In this document: in pieces, positions 45,207-56,610 of the stretch
How the letters are laid out: each line of letters opens with the position of its first letter
Position numbering within the stretch: position 1 is the stretch's first letter
NCBI GenBank assembly: GCA_043228905.1
Contig: JBHGNT010000007.1
Coordinates: forward strand, 6,758,001 to 6,822,000
DNA: 64,000 nt
Direction of reading: 5' to 3'
From: Azolla caroliniana
Lineage: Eukaryota; Polypodiophyta
The notes under the pieces: generated by a model
Databases searched by the model: none
The model's input: the letters and a program-made list of their open reading frames with translations, nothing else
Told to the model about the DNA's origin: nothing
Position numbers and translations under genes: made by a program

Positions 45207-46349
45207 ATGGAAACTGTTAGCGCTCAGGAATACCAATCTGTCTTCTCGGAGCGCCAGTGCTTAAAAGAGAAATTTGTAGCACTAGAACAAGAAAATCATC
45301 GCTTGTTGGGGGATCTTCAACAAATAGCGTTGGAAAAACAACAACAACACGGGGAGCTGACACTACGTGTACAACAACTCAAAGCGACTATCATATCATT
45401 ACAACAACAAGGATCAAGCACTCAAGGGATTCACAAAGAACCCAAGATCGGTCTTCCTGCAAAATTTGATGGGACCCGATCACAGTTTAGAGGGTTTTTA
45501 AATCAGGTACGTTTAGTGATACAAATGCATCCTTCTCGATATCCCACCGATGCATCACGAGTGGGACTAGTAGGCACTCTCCTTAGTGGCTCAACGTTAG
45601 CATGGTTTGCTCCATTGTTGGAAAAGGATTCTCCATTATTAAACAGTTTTGAAGAATTTATAAGTGAGTTTAAGGCCTGTTTTGGAGATACTGACAGCAT
45701 AAGGACTGCAATCAACAAAATCCGGCGATTACGCCAAGGTGATCGTCCAGCTTCCGCATACGCTGCAGATTTCCGCCTACTCGCTGCCGATATCCCTTGG
45801 GATGATCACGCATTGATGGAGCAATTCCGTTATGGCTTACGCAACGATGTCAAGGATTTACTCTTGACCTTCCCCGAAGAGCCAAAGTCATTAACAGAAG
45901 CAATTAGTCGCGCGGTGAGATGCGACAACCGCCTCTTCGAACGACGTTCGGAACGACAATTCCAGATTCCGAGGGCAAGATCAGAGCCTACCTATGCCTC
46001 AGTGGTAGCGAAACCTTTTCCGAGGGAGTCATATACTGCGCCTCCAGCAAGTACTCCAACTCCAATGGAAATTGACACCACACGTCGTCGTGGACCGCTA
46101 TCGGAAGAAGAAAAGCAACGACGCCGAGCAAACCGATTATGTCTTTATTGCGGTGGACCAGGGCATATCGCGGTAAACTGTCCCCATAGGCCAAGAAGGC
46201 AGGTAAACCAAATAGTTGCTAGTTCTGATTGTACTAAACCCGAGTCTATTTCAGTAGGGATATCTGATAGCCCTAATAGTACTAATAGCCCAAATCTAGC
46301 GAACAAATTTGATGTCCTTAGTCAGTTAGAAGAAGAGTTAAACGACTAA
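45207..46349 (+). CDS. Ty3 G Gag
   Basis: Intact 380-residue Gag, ATG at 45207 being the first after the leader. N-terminal coiled coil (about residues 10-75, EREN-type heptads such as FVALEQENHRLLGDLQQI), then the capsid region (KFDGTRSQFRGFLNQV; AFFG-like YFGDT equivalents at FEEFISEFKACFGD). A basic linker with PMEIDTTRRR leads to the CCHC knuckle C312-x2-C315-x4-H320-x4-C325. This would package element RNA in virus-like particles in the cytoplasm. The frame ends with TAA; pol starts about 27 nt later in another frame, so Gag and Pol are not one open frame. Confidence 0.92.
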   Translation: METVSAQEYQSVFSERQCLKEKFVALEQENHRLLGDLQQIALEKQQQHGELTLRVQQLKATIISLQQQGSSTQGIHKEPKIGLPAKFDGTRSQFRGFLNQVRLVIQMHPSRYPTDASRVGLVGTLLSGSTLAWFAPLLEKDSPLLNSFEEFISEFKACFGDTDSIRTAINKIRRLRQGDRPASAYAADFRLLAADIPWDDHALMEQFRYGLRNDVKDLLLTFPEEPKSLTEAISRAVRCDNRLFERRSERQFQIPRARSEPTYASVVAKPFPRESYTAPPASTPTPMEIDTTRRRGPLSEEEKQRRRANRLCLYCGGPGHIAVNCPHRPRRQVNQIVASSDCTKPESISVGISDSPNSTNSPNLANKFDVLSQLEEELND

Positions 46350-46375
46350 GTCCAGCCAAAATAGGAGCCGTTTGG

Positions 46376-47335
46376 TTGGACAGCCCTAGATCTGTGCAAC
46401 CCATTAGTGGTTCCATTCCCTCTAAGCAAGTTAGCGATGTGTTCGTAGCCCAAGTAACAGTTAGTACTAAAAGTACTCCTCCAGTACATGTCTTAGCACT
46501 TCTAGATTCCGGAGCTAATTCTTGCTTCATGGATAGGAAATTTGCCCAAGCTCATCAGATATCTCTCAGAAAACTCCCGTGTCCTGCCCTTGTAGTAGTT
46601 GTCGATGGTCGTCCCATTGCCTCAGGAAATATCATAGAAGAGTCAGAACCCGTTAATGTTGTCCTAGATAATCTAGCATGTGTCATATAATTTAATATAA
46701 TTAGCATCCCAGAACACCCCATTGTCTTACGATTACCATGGTTCGAATTACATAACCCAGACATAGATTGGCGGACAAGAGAAATCCGGCATCGAAAAGC
46801 CCGAGGTTCTACTCATGAGATTGCAACGATTTCACTACATCAGTTGCGTGAGGAAGGATGCAAGGAAGAAATGTTTCTCTTTGCAATATCAGTAAACCCC
46901 TCCAGCACCCCTAAAGAGGATTCCATCGTTCAACTTCCAGAGAAGTATCATCAGTATGCCCATGTGTTTGATAAAGTACAAGCCAGTACGCTTCCTCACC
47001 ATCGACCATATGATTGCCCCATCGATTTACAACCGGGGAAAGAGCCACCTTGGGGACCGATCTACAATTTATCACCAACCGAACTGGAAGTCCTTCGAGC
47101 CTATATAGAGGGGAATTTGGAGAATGGTTTCATACGACATTCGAAATCTCCAGCCGGCGCACCCATTTTCTTCGTCAAGAAAAAGGATGGCTCACTTCGG
47201 CTCGTTGTTGATTACCGTGGCTTGAATAAGGTTACAATCCGAAATAGGTATGCACTCCCCCTTATCTCAAGTCTTTTAGAACGGATCAATGGTGCCAGGT
47301 TCTTCACGAAGATCGACTTACGGGGGAGCCTATAA
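46376..47335 (+). pseudogene. Ty3 G protease and start of RT (one stop)
   Basis: Retropepsin LLDSGANSCFMD (DSG active site) near 46499-46535. An in-frame TAA at 46688-46690 follows LACVI, and the same frame continues at once with [10 protein letters not shown] and HNPDIDW. The RT entry follows: [22 protein letters not shown], then [26 protein letters not shown] and FFTKIDLRG. The frame ends because a G run at 47322-47326 appears one base too long. Both breaks sit inside the polyprotein and would abolish it. Confidence 0.85.
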
Positions 47336-48821
47336 CCTCGTACGGATCCGACCAGGAGATGAATGGAAGACCGCGTTCCGCACCAGATATGGGCACTTCG
47401 AGTATACGGTTATGCCGTTCGGCCTCACTAATGCGCCATCAGTCTTCCAGCACATGGCAAATGATATTTTCCGAGATCTCTTGGATGTGTGTCTAATCAT
47501 CTATTTGGATGATCTACTGGTTTACTCGAAGACCCAAGAAGAGCATGATTCTCATGTACTGTTAGTACTAAAACGACTTCGAGAACATGGTCTCTATGCA
47601 AAACTGGAAAAATGTAGTTTCGGGTGCAACCAAGTGGAATTTCTCGGCTATGTCATTTCCTCAGAAGGCATCTCCATGGACCCAGCTAAGGTCAAAACGG
47701 TGGTAGAATGGCAGACTCCACGTTCGGTGCGGGATGTGCAATGCTTTCTAAGCTTTGCCAATTTTTACCGGAAGTTTATAAAGGATTACTCAAAGCTCGT
47801 TTTGCCTCTTACACAACTTACTAGGAAGGGACAATCATTCGTTTGGTCTGAAGAAGCGGACATGGCTTTTGAGAATCTTAAACAGGCATTTACATCGGCT
47901 CCGATTCTAGCTCACGTTGATCCAGAAAAACCATTCATCATCGAAGCAGACGCATCGGATTTTGCATTGGGAAGCATTCTATCACAACGAGGTAATGATG
48001 AAAAGCTACATCCTGTGGCTTTTCACTCACGCAAGTTTGACGCCGCCGAAATCAACTACGAAATTCATGATAAAGAGTTATTGGCTATAGTGGACTCTTT
48101 TATGCAATGGAGGCATTTTCTAGAGGGATCTTCTCATCAAGTCACTGTATTCAGTGACCACAAAAACCTCGCCTATTTTCAAGACGCTCGTGTGTTAAAT
48201 CGACGTCAAGCTCGGTGGGCCCATTTTCTCACGCGTTTCGACTTCAAGATTACATATCGACCTGGGAAACATCAAGGGAAAGCAGATGCATTATCACGGC
48301 GTTCGTACCTAGCACCGCGTCCTAGCGAGCCAACTTTTGATAACCAAAAGCAAGTAATCTTGGGACCGGCACGACTGCAAGCAACACAGGTCTTTGGCAT
48401 GCCCATGGATTCCCACGTTATCGATATCATACGTGCGGACCTGAAGACAGATGCTTTCGCTCAAGCTATACTAGCACAAATTGATCCCTCTCGAGCGTCG
48501 TGTTCACAGTCGCAACCACCAGGTACGGACTATCGGCAATTCAAATACCATGATGGATTACTCTTCTTTAAAGAACTTTTGTATGTTCCTAATGGTTCTT
48601 CCCGCCTTCAAGTAGTACAAAACTGTCATGACACATATACAGCTGGGCATTTCGGTAGTACTAAAACATTAGATTTAGTACAACGATCATTCTGGTGGCC
48701 CCGTATGCGACAATTTGTCGAAAACTTTGTTCGGACTTGTGACACATGCTGCAGAGCGAAAATGCCAAGGCATCATCCATATGGTTTATTAGAACCATTA
48801 CCAATTCCAAGCAAGCCGTGA
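47327..48821 (+). pseudogene. Ty3 G RT, RNase H and integrase finger
   Basis: Continues in the shifted frame with [19 protein letters not shown] and YGHFEYTVMPFGLTNAPSVF. The catalytic box YLDD is at 47502-47513 (IIYLDDLLVYS). RNase H has FIIEADASDFALGSIL and HKNLAYFQDARVLNRRQARW. The integrase HHCC finger (TYTAGHFGSTKTLDL...CDTCCRAK) lies near 48628-48765. A TGA at 48819-48821 stands where related elements have tryptophan. The wording is closer to fungal/animal Tf1-sushi-type chromoviruses than to the common plant Tekay, CRM or Reina clades (recall only). Confidence 0.88.
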
Positions 48822-49934
48822 CAATCCATTGCTCTAGACTTCATCACAGATCTTCCAGTCTCTAAGGGATTCAATGCGATTCTAACAGTGGTAGATCGAT
48901 ATACGAAGATGGCTCATTTTTTGCCATGTACTAAGGAAATCTCCAGTGAAGACACCGCCGAAATTGTCATGCGTGAAGTATGTCGGCATCATGGACTTCC
49001 CGATAGTATCGTCAGCGACCGTGGACCCCAATTCGTGTCAAAATTCTGGAAGCACCTTTTTAAAATGCTCAAGGTCACTTGTAACCTCTCCTCCGGCTAC
49101 CACCCACAAACCGACGGCCAAGCCGAACGAACAAATCAAACGTTGGAGCAGTACCTGCGGTGCTTCCTCAGCTATCATCAGGATGACTGGGCAGATATTC
49201 TCCACTTCGCCGAATTCGCCTATAATAACTCTATCCACGCATCGACTAAAGTTACGCCATTTTATGCTTATACCGGATGTCACCCCCGGTGGTGTGTACT
49301 TGAAATCCCAGAGGTGTCCACAAATCCTTGCGCGGAGGATCGTTTGGAGCGGTTACGTAAGATACAAGCGGATTTAGCTACTCATCTCCAACAAGCTGAG
49401 CAAACACACAAGGTTTATGCAGATCGTCATCGACTCCCATCGAGTTTTAACATTGGAGATCGGGTATGGCTACTCCGACGACACATCAAGACTACTCGCC
49501 CATGCGAGAAGTTGGATTATCGGCGCTTAGGTCCTTTCCGTATCACAGGAAAGATTAATGATGTCGCTTTTCGTCTCGATCTACCTCCACAACTTCGGAT
49601 ACATCCGGTGTTTCATAGTTCTCTCCTTGAACCCTATCAAGAGAGCACCATCCCAGGACGTATTACACAGCCTCCACCCCCGATCGAGCTTGAAGATGGA
49701 CCTGAGTACGAAGTTGCCGCCATCCTTGATTCCAAGATTGTTCGCAACAAGCTATACTATCTAGTCGATTGGCTAGGATATAGTCCTAGTGAGCGTACTT
49801 GGGAGCCGATAGAGAATGTCACCAATGCTCGTGCACTTCTTGAAGACTTCCATCATCAAGATCCAGACAAACCGGGTCCTCAATCCAAAACGACTCGTTA
49901 CACTCGTCGTTTTAAAGGGGGGATAGTGTCATGA
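48822..49934 (+). pseudogene. Ty3 G integrase core and chromodomain
   Basis: Same frame after the TGA. Core DDE residues are in ALDFITD (48837-48839), VSDRGPQF and QAERTNQTLEQYL, followed by the GPY/F-like LGPFRITGKIND. The C-terminal chromodomain reads YEVAAILDSKIV...YYLVDWLGYSPSERTWEP (about 49704-49860). Chromodomains on integrase guide insertion to particular chromatin in chromoviruses. The stop codon (TGA) lies within the first bases of the 3' LTR, so coding overlaps the polypurine tract. Confidence 0.9.
49914..49926 (+). promoter_or_regulatory. polypurine tract of Ty3 G
   Basis: AAAGGGGGGATAG directly before the 3' LTR at 49927. Confidence 0.8.
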
Positions 49935-50345
49935 TATGGCAAGACTCGAACCCATGACCTTATGCTACATGGGTCGAGCTCTTGACCATCAGACTATACA
50001 TTGTAATACGTAGAATATTATTTTCATTTATGTTTTATTTCAGAAAATTGATGTATATTCCAGATTTCTCTGGAACATTCTAGAAACTTCAAGAGTATTC
50101 CTTGGAACACTATAAAAGGAGGCACGAGGCATTATTTCGAACCAAATCGGTTCAACGCCAGTCTTAAGCCTCCTAAGCTACTGTACATTCTCTTCACATA
50201 ATATATATCTTTTCTTATCATCTCTCTCTCTCGATCTCTCTCTCTCTCCCTCACTCTTTCCTTCTCTCGAGAGTTCTTCACCTCTCTTAGTACTAATACT
50301 TCTTTTAGTACTAAATCCTTCTCTGTCTTAGTACTGTTCCTGACA
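49927..50345 (+). repeat. 3' LTR of Ty3 G
   Basis: Same as the 5' LTR except for loss of one ACTC unit in the CT-rich region. Confidence 0.95.
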
Positions 50346-50350
50346 GAAGG

Positions 50351-53190
50351 TGCTCCACGGTCGGCTTCTGCATGAACTGACTTACCATGCCGACCGGATA
50401 GCTGATGTCGGGTCGGGTGATGGTTAAGTATATCAGGCTTCCCACAACCTTTCGGAACCGTTTCTCATTGCAGGTTGGTCCGGAGTTGGGACAGAGCTTC
50501 TGGTTCCGGTCCAGGGGTGTGGAGACAGGTCGGCAATCCGTCATGCCGAACTTATACAGCATATTCAACACGTAATGTCGTTGTGAGAGCAATATGGCGT
50601 CGGGGGTCCGGATCACTTCGATCCCAAGAAAATAATGAAGGTCCCCCAGGTCCTTCATTTCGAATGCGTCTGACAACTGGGACTTGATGCGGTTGATTTC
50701 GGGAAGACCTGGTCCGGTGATGACTAAATCATCCACATACAAGAGTATACATACCGGACCGTCAGAGCCTTGCCGGATGAACAACGAAGAGTCCGACTTA
50801 GAGACAACAAACCCCAGCTTACGCAACCGGTGTGTGATCTTCGCGTTCCAAGCTCGGGGGCCTTGCTTCAGGCCGTAAAGCGACTTCTTCAGTCGGCAGA
50901 CCGCCGATTTGTTCATCTCCGATTGAAATCCGGGGGGCTGAGTCATAAAGACTTCTTCTTCAAGTTCTCCTTGAAGGAAGGCGTTCTTCACATCCATCTG
51001 GTGAAGATGCCACCCCCTTGCTGCAACAACCGCCAGTACCACACGAACCGTCATCATCTTCGCCACAGGAGCGAAGGTCTCGTTGTAGTCGATTCCGTGA
51101 GTCTGCGCGTATCCCTTCGCCACTAACCGGGCTTTGTACCGGTTAACAGAACCGTCGGCGTTGTACTTGACCTTGTACACCCACTTGCATCCGATCGGTT
51201 TACAGTGACGGGGAGGATCAACTAGGTCCCAAGTTTTGTTGGCATCGAGTGCCCGCATTTCTTCGTCCATAGTGGCACGCCAATTTGTGTCCCTTGCCGC
51301 TTCTGCGTAGCTCTCCGGCTCACGCACCTCTGTCACTTTAGTCATGTACGCATAATGATGCGCCATGTATTCATTGTACCCGTACCGCACGACGGGATCC
51401 TTTTGACGGGTTGATCGGCGCAACGCACCGTCACCTGATTTGAGGCCCTTCTTGGCCAGTTCGGTCTTCGTTGCCGAAGATCCGCCTTTCTCCTTTCCGG
51501 AGTCGGATACGCACCGATCCGACTCATCGTTGCCGGTTTCGAATTCCGGCATCTTCCTCTTCCCCTTCTCTTTGCGCGTGAACCGTTTCCTCGGTGCCTT
51601 GCGCGGGGAGAGCACGGCAAAGTCTCCACCACTTGCCGTCTCTTCATCCGACTGGTCCAACCGACTCAGTCGCTCGTTCGGTCCACTCAACAGTAACGAT
51701 TCCGGACTCTCATCTTGAGTCCCGGCTTCATCATCCTCTGCCAGGGCTGATTCAGGCTCACTGGCCTGATCTTCCGGCATTGGGTCGGGATCGGAAGTCG
51801 GAGTCGGTACGGAGTACCAAGATGCCGATTCATCGAACTCGACATCCCGGCTAACTCGGACTTCCTTCGTCCGGGGGTTATAGCACTTATACCCCTTTTG
51901 CTCTTGAGCATAGCCGACTAGGATGCATTTTTCCGATTTTGCATCCAACTTTCTCCGCTTCTGATCCGGTACATGCACATACGCTATGCTGCCGAATATC
52001 CGAAGGTGTCTTAAGTTTGGCTTGCGCCCGAAATACAGCTCATGAGCCGACACCTTGTCACCAATGCGGTTTTGTATGTAGACGGCCGTCTGGACCGCCT
52101 CCGCCCAGTAGAACCGGGGCATGCTCTTCTCCTCCAGCATTGCCCTTGCCGCTTCGACGAGTGTCCGGTTCTTCCTTTCGGCCACACCGTTTTGCTCCGG
52201 TGTGTATCTGCAGCTGAACTCTCGCCGAATTCCCTTCTGCTGCAGATAACCAGTAAATTGGCCGGAAAAATATTCCTTTCCGCCATCCGACCGAAGGCAT
52301 TTGATCTTCCTCTCCGATTCCCGTTCCACCATCTTCTGGAGGCTCCGGAAACAGTCGAAGACTTCACTCTTCCACTCAATGAGGTAGATCCAAGTATGCC
52401 GAGTATAGTCGTCGATGAAGGAGACGAAGTATCGGCTCCCGCCAAGGCTTACACTTTGTGCCGGTCCCCACACATCCAAATGGATGAGATCGAGCTTGTT
52501 ACGGCTCCGGTTCCGTTCGGTGGGGAATGGAAGTCGATGTTGCTTCCCAAGTTGGCAGGCTTCACAAATTTCGGCTCTCCGGCCGCTGAACTTCGGCAAA
52601 CCAAAAACGACTTGTTTCGTTTGCAGGTCTTGAAGCCTCCGGTAGGTGACGTAGCCTATCCGCTTGTGCCACAGGTCGATGTTCGACTCGACCTTCTGTC
52701 ATTCCGCGAACAGAGCGGTGCCAAAGTCATTGGTGTTGAGGATAAACATCCTCCCGTCTCTGTGCCCTTGCGCAATGACTTCGCCCTCATCCTCAATGAA
52801 GCACCCGAGGGGCATAAACCGCACCTGCATCCCCTGGTCGACAATCTAACCGACGGACACCAGGTTCTTCGTGATTGTCGGAACTTGTAATACGTTCATC
52901 AGCTTCCCTTTCTGTCCGACGTGGCTTAGAGGGACCTCTCCGACGTGCACGATTGGGTGAGGAGTGTCGTCTCCGGTTTCGACTACTCTTGGTTGATCCG
53001 GTTTCTTCAGAAAGGAGAACCACTCTTTGTGGCTCGTCATGTGGTTGGACGCGCCAGAATCAACATACCACACTTCCTCCGTTTTGGAAGTGGTCTTCTT
53101 CATTGAGTTTGCCTTGTGATTCATCACCAAGGCTGGCCCCTTACCGGCCATTCCGGTTCCAGATCCTCTTGATCCGTTTGCGTAGTGCAA
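50351..53190 (-). pseudogene. copia C protease-integrase-RT (two stops, otherwise open)
   Basis: Minus strand. Protease WYVDSGASNHMTSHKEW lies in the frame 53190-52846. A TAG at 52846-52848 (from CAG, in VG*IVDQ) and a TGA at 52699-52701 break the next stretch. From 52599 to the G junction one frame runs 750 codons: integrase finger CEACQLGKQHRLPFP, core FIDDYTRHTW, RSDGGKEYFSGQ and EQNGVAERKNRT, the C-terminal region, a long acidic linker, then RT with QMDVKNAFLQG, YGLKQGPRAW, YVDDLVITG and YFLGIEVIRTP. It is the best-preserved copy of the A/B/C family. Confidence 0.9.
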
Positions 53191-53229
53191 GTTTTTCCGG
53201 CCATCCTTACCGGTCTTGCCGGATCCGGA

Positions 53230-54087
53230 TTTGTTCGAATCGGCACGCTTTCTCCAGCACTCGCTTTCCTTGTGGCCTTTTTTGCCACAGTACCAGCATT
53301 CCGTAGCGGATTTGTCTTGCCGGCATCCAGCACCGCCTTGACTCCCCCTGCTTGTGGAAGTCCCGAAACTGCTGTCGGCACGCTCATAGTGCCTCCATTC
53401 CTACTCTTGCCGGTCACCTCCATTGTGTGCCGACCCACCTCTTCCGCCACGCCCACGGAGCCGATCCGTTCCCGTGTACAACATTCGGCTGTCCGGGGAT
53501 GCACTGGTAGATGCACCGGCGTGGTTCTCCTCTACAAGGAGCATCGACTGTAAGTCGAAGAATGAGGGGGTATTCTCCCTTGTACACACTGCAGTCCGGA
53601 ACGCTCCGAACTTGGACGCCAGGCCTCCGAGACATACCTGCACCATCTCGTCTTCCTCTGCGGTAACATTGATAGAGGCGAGCGAGTCGCAGATCTCCTT
53701 TATCTGGCCCGTGTAGTCTGCTACGGACATGTTCTTTTGTCGAACATTGCTCAACTCTTGTCTGAGTTGCAGCTTCCGGGCAGTGGTGCTTGCGGCGAAA
53801 ACCTTTTTCAGGTTCCCCCAAGCATCCTTCGGTGTCTTGGCGTCACGGATGTGGCTGAGCAGCTGATCGCCGACACTGGACGCGAAGCAGTACATCACCC
53901 TGCTTGCCGCCTGTTCCCATACCGGGAAGTCCTTGTGTGCCGAGTCTGGCGCCGCATCATTCGCTCCTTCGACATAACTCCAGTACCCGTGTCCAAGCAG
54001 GTACTGGTGCATCTTGTAAGACCAGGATGCGTAGTTGCTCCTGTCGAGCTTCTCCACCGGGAGCGACGTAGCCATGCCTCTATTCAT
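53230..54087 (-). pseudogene. copia C gag (frameshifted near end)
   Basis: ATG at 54087 (MNRGMATSLPVEKLDRSNYASW). Open through the Gag core and Gly/Arg linker to 53401. The CCHC knuckle CWYCGKKGHKESEC (near 53300-53260) lies in a different frame, so one frameshift separates it from the rest. Confidence 0.87.
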
Positions 54088-54168
54088 GTCTTCTACTATG
54101 TCTGTTTTCCACCTGTTAGGGTTTTCTTCTCAAGAGTAAATGTCTACAGCAGAGGTTCTCAACCCTCG

Positions 54169-54181
54169 CGCTCTGATACCA
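54169..54181 (-). promoter_or_regulatory. tRNA-Met primer-binding site of copia C
   Basis: Minus-strand TGGTATCAGAGCG abutting the 5' LTR. Confidence 0.9.
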
Positions 54182-54220
54182 TGTAAACGTAAGTGTTTGT
54201 GGAAGCGTCAAACAGAGAAC

Positions 54221-54269
<49 letters not shown>

Positions 54270-54594
54270 ACACTATTTCAAAATTATATCAAGACTCTGT
54301 ATATACACTGTGCTAAGTAGCACTATTTATACAAGTCCTCTTGGGACTGACAGAAGTACCATGTACTTCAATGCTCACATGAGCATCTGACACTTACTAC
54401 GAGACTATAGCTACCTAGTAGTCTATCCTGTACTAGGCTTCCGATTGGACTGCCGGTTACGGATTGCACCCGGCCTCCACTGCTTGCCGGTTCGGTTGCT
54501 CACCGTCATACCGATCCGTTTCGCCCGATCCGTCTCGCTTACCGGCTCCGGCTTATTCAGCTGATCCGGCTCCGGTTGAGCTTGCCGCTCAACA
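54182..54594 (-). repeat. 5' LTR of copia C
   Basis: 413 bp, the near-identical partner of 42964-43390; (GA)n at about 54222-54263 is of different length. Confidence 0.92.
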
Positions 54595-54599
54595 ACATC

Positions 54600-55376
54600 T
54601 AAGCAATCCCAGTAGCCTTGCATAGGCAACTAGATGAAGTGTGAAACGAGTAAGACAACCAAAATAGGAATCATTTGATTAGACAACTAAAATTTGTAGA
54701 GTTGGTCCAAAGTAATGGTTTCATTTTATTGAATCAAAGTAGGCATTTTGTGGCACAAGCTGAATTGATTTTTATAACTTATAAGTCTAGATGTCATCAA
54801 GTCATTTCTTCTTGCTCTCTTAGATTTAGGAACTCTTGTTACTTCATGAACCAAAATTTTGCCTTGACACAAAACATCCTCTTAAAGAAACTACCTTTTC
54901 TAGCATCTATCACAATCATACTATAAGAAAATGAATCTCACACCAAATATTGTGTTTTTCTGAAAATTTATTCTTCTAATTTTGAGACTAATATGCACTT
55001 TCCAATCTTCATAATTGCACTGAAGGGTTCACAAGTTGTGAACCTCAAAGATGGTGGGAATATCTCAAGCGGGAGTCAGATGAACAATTAGATTCCCAAC
55101 CAATTATGAGAAGAACAAAAATTTAAGTTCGACATAAAGAGCTGGGCCCAAGCCAATGTGTGGTGATCCAATTTAATACAAATGATGAACCTAAGGATGT
55201 AGAACTTGTTCAAATTCATATGGAAAGCCACGAGATCAACTAGAATGCAAAGTGTAAGAGAATCGCTAGGTATGACAAAGGTATAAGGGTTTAGTGTACA
55301 TGTTGGCATCAATTGAAGGGTTTGTTCATTTGGTTTTTTTGGTTTACAAAATAGGTTCCAACTTGCTTGTAGAAGA
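54600..55376. other. unassigned AT-rich segment
   Basis: No gene seen. By position it may contain decayed upstream exons of the ULP1-like remnant that follows, but no frame is convincing. Confidence 0.4.
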
Positions 55377-55817
55377 TTGAATCTGTCGATCTACATAGGT
55401 GACACAGAATTGCTGTCATTGTGCAAAACGAGGGAGATGGCATCTACGTGGACCATGAACTTCAACATGTGGATGGACTATTCGCTTCCACAAGACTTTT
55501 CTAATCAATTTTGGTTTTTAGATCCACTTTGGGTTCAACTGTACAATCAAAGCAAAAATGTGGACGACGTACTCATTCGTGTCCTACCCACGTTGCATGT
55601 TGGGCTTTGGGTCCTTTGGATGAAGATGAAGAGTGCTCCAAAGGGTATGAATGCTAAAAAAGTGTCGAGCCAAGTTCTATTTATGGACCCGTTGGGTTAC
55701 TTGAAGTATACACTCTCTTGTTGGAATATTGGTTGGGACATTTCCAACATCCGTAACAATCTAAATATAGACAAAAAATTCACAACATTATGCCCATCCA
55801 CAGAGCACAACAACTGA
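55377..55817 (+). pseudogene. ULP1-like (C48) peptidase remnant
   Basis: A 146-codon frame is parallel to exon 5 of the peptidase gene at 58757-60778. Shared stretches are EMASTWTMNF/EMASTWMMTL, WMDYSLP/WMEYSLP, DPLWVQL, HVGLWVLWMK/HSGHWVLWLK and MDPL/CDPL. The catalytic His position reads Leu (GLW instead of GHW) and the Cys-containing C-terminal part is absent. It is an inactive sister copy about 4.7 kb upstream of the live one. Confidence 0.75.
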
Positions 55818-56146
55818 ATTGGATCAATGTGAATATACACAAAGAATCCTCTTATCAAAATGAAATTCAAAAAAATCCTGTCAACGTACATACTCTTATC
55901 AAATTGAAATTCCAAAAAATCATCTCAATGTACATCCTCTTATCAAACTGAAGTTCCAAAAAATATACACACTAATATCACCCGATGGGCACATCGTGTT
56001 TTGGACATGCAATTGCCAATAATCTATCACTATAGGGGGTTATAGGTAGTTGTAAATTCTGATTTATTTATTTTTAAACATAAACTACACCATAGTTTCC
56101 ATTACCAATGCCATAAGCAAATACAAACCTATAATGGTACATTTTA

Positions 56147-56610
56147 GTGGCGGGTAAGATATCCCCCCTTATGTTAAAATTGAAACGAACCTCCACCTAT
56201 GGAGGGAACAACCATCACGGGGGTACATATTGCCATTCCATTTTGTCATTTCTCTCCACAAAAACTAGCAAATCCTTCCATTTGCCTTTAAAGGATTGTT
56301 GTTTTAGAAAAATCATATCTTCGTTACCCGTGAAGGAGTCATATTGACCTTTTAGAGTTGAGATAAGCATCAACCATATTTCCTTCACACAATGAACAAG
56401 ATTTTGCTTTATTTGTCGAAACACATTTTGGTATCGACCTATCCAAATATTCCATAGAACCACCGACGATATCGTAGCCCATACTGTGGCATCCACATTC
56501 AACCGATTTGGGCTTGAATATGGTATGTCCTTAACTTGCCTTCCCCTAGTTTGAAGGGTAAACATTATCTTTTCCCTTTCATAATTATGTTTATCCACAT
56601 TTATGTCCAT
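56147..56610 (-). pseudogene. possible LINE C-terminal fragment
   Basis: The minus-strand frame 56610-56215 contains VWATISSVVLWNIWIGRYQNVF, which resembles the LW.IW..RN..VF motif found after the zinc-binding region of plant LINE proteins. It then has FKGKWKDLLVFVERNDK. No RT adjoins it. Uncertain. Confidence 0.35.

Larger units (their letters stand above)
44704..50345 (+). mobile_element. young Ty3/gypsy chromovirus G
   Basis: LTRs 44704-45126 (423 bp) and 49927-50345 (419 bp) are identical by eye apart from one 4-bp ACTC difference in a CT-rich run. Perfect GAAGG duplications flank the element (44699-44703 and 50346-50350). Gag, protease, RT, RNase H, integrase and a C-terminal chromodomain are in Ty3 order. 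The joined host site restores copia C. Despite its youth, pol has two stops and one frameshift. Confidence 0.95.
42964..54594 (-). mobile_element. full-length Ty1/copia element C, interrupted by Ty3 element G
   Basis: LTRs 42964-43390 and 54182-54594 are flanked by perfect ACATC duplications (42959-42963 and 54595-54599). Minus orientation: primer site at 54169-54181, polypurine tract at 43391-43402. The interior encodes Gag, protease, integrase, RT and RNase H, plus an extra pol tail. The LTRs differ at roughly six or seven positions and in GA-repeat length, so insertion is fairly recent. G inserted later at 44703/50346. Without G (5,642 bp plus the 5-bp duplication) C is about 6.0 kb. Confidence 0.93.

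Noticed and set aside
47322-47326. G-run frameshift in element G as a programmed ribosomal shift
   Set aside because: It falls inside the RT domain rather than at the gag-pol border, so it would serve no known expression strategy; mutation or sequencing error is simpler.
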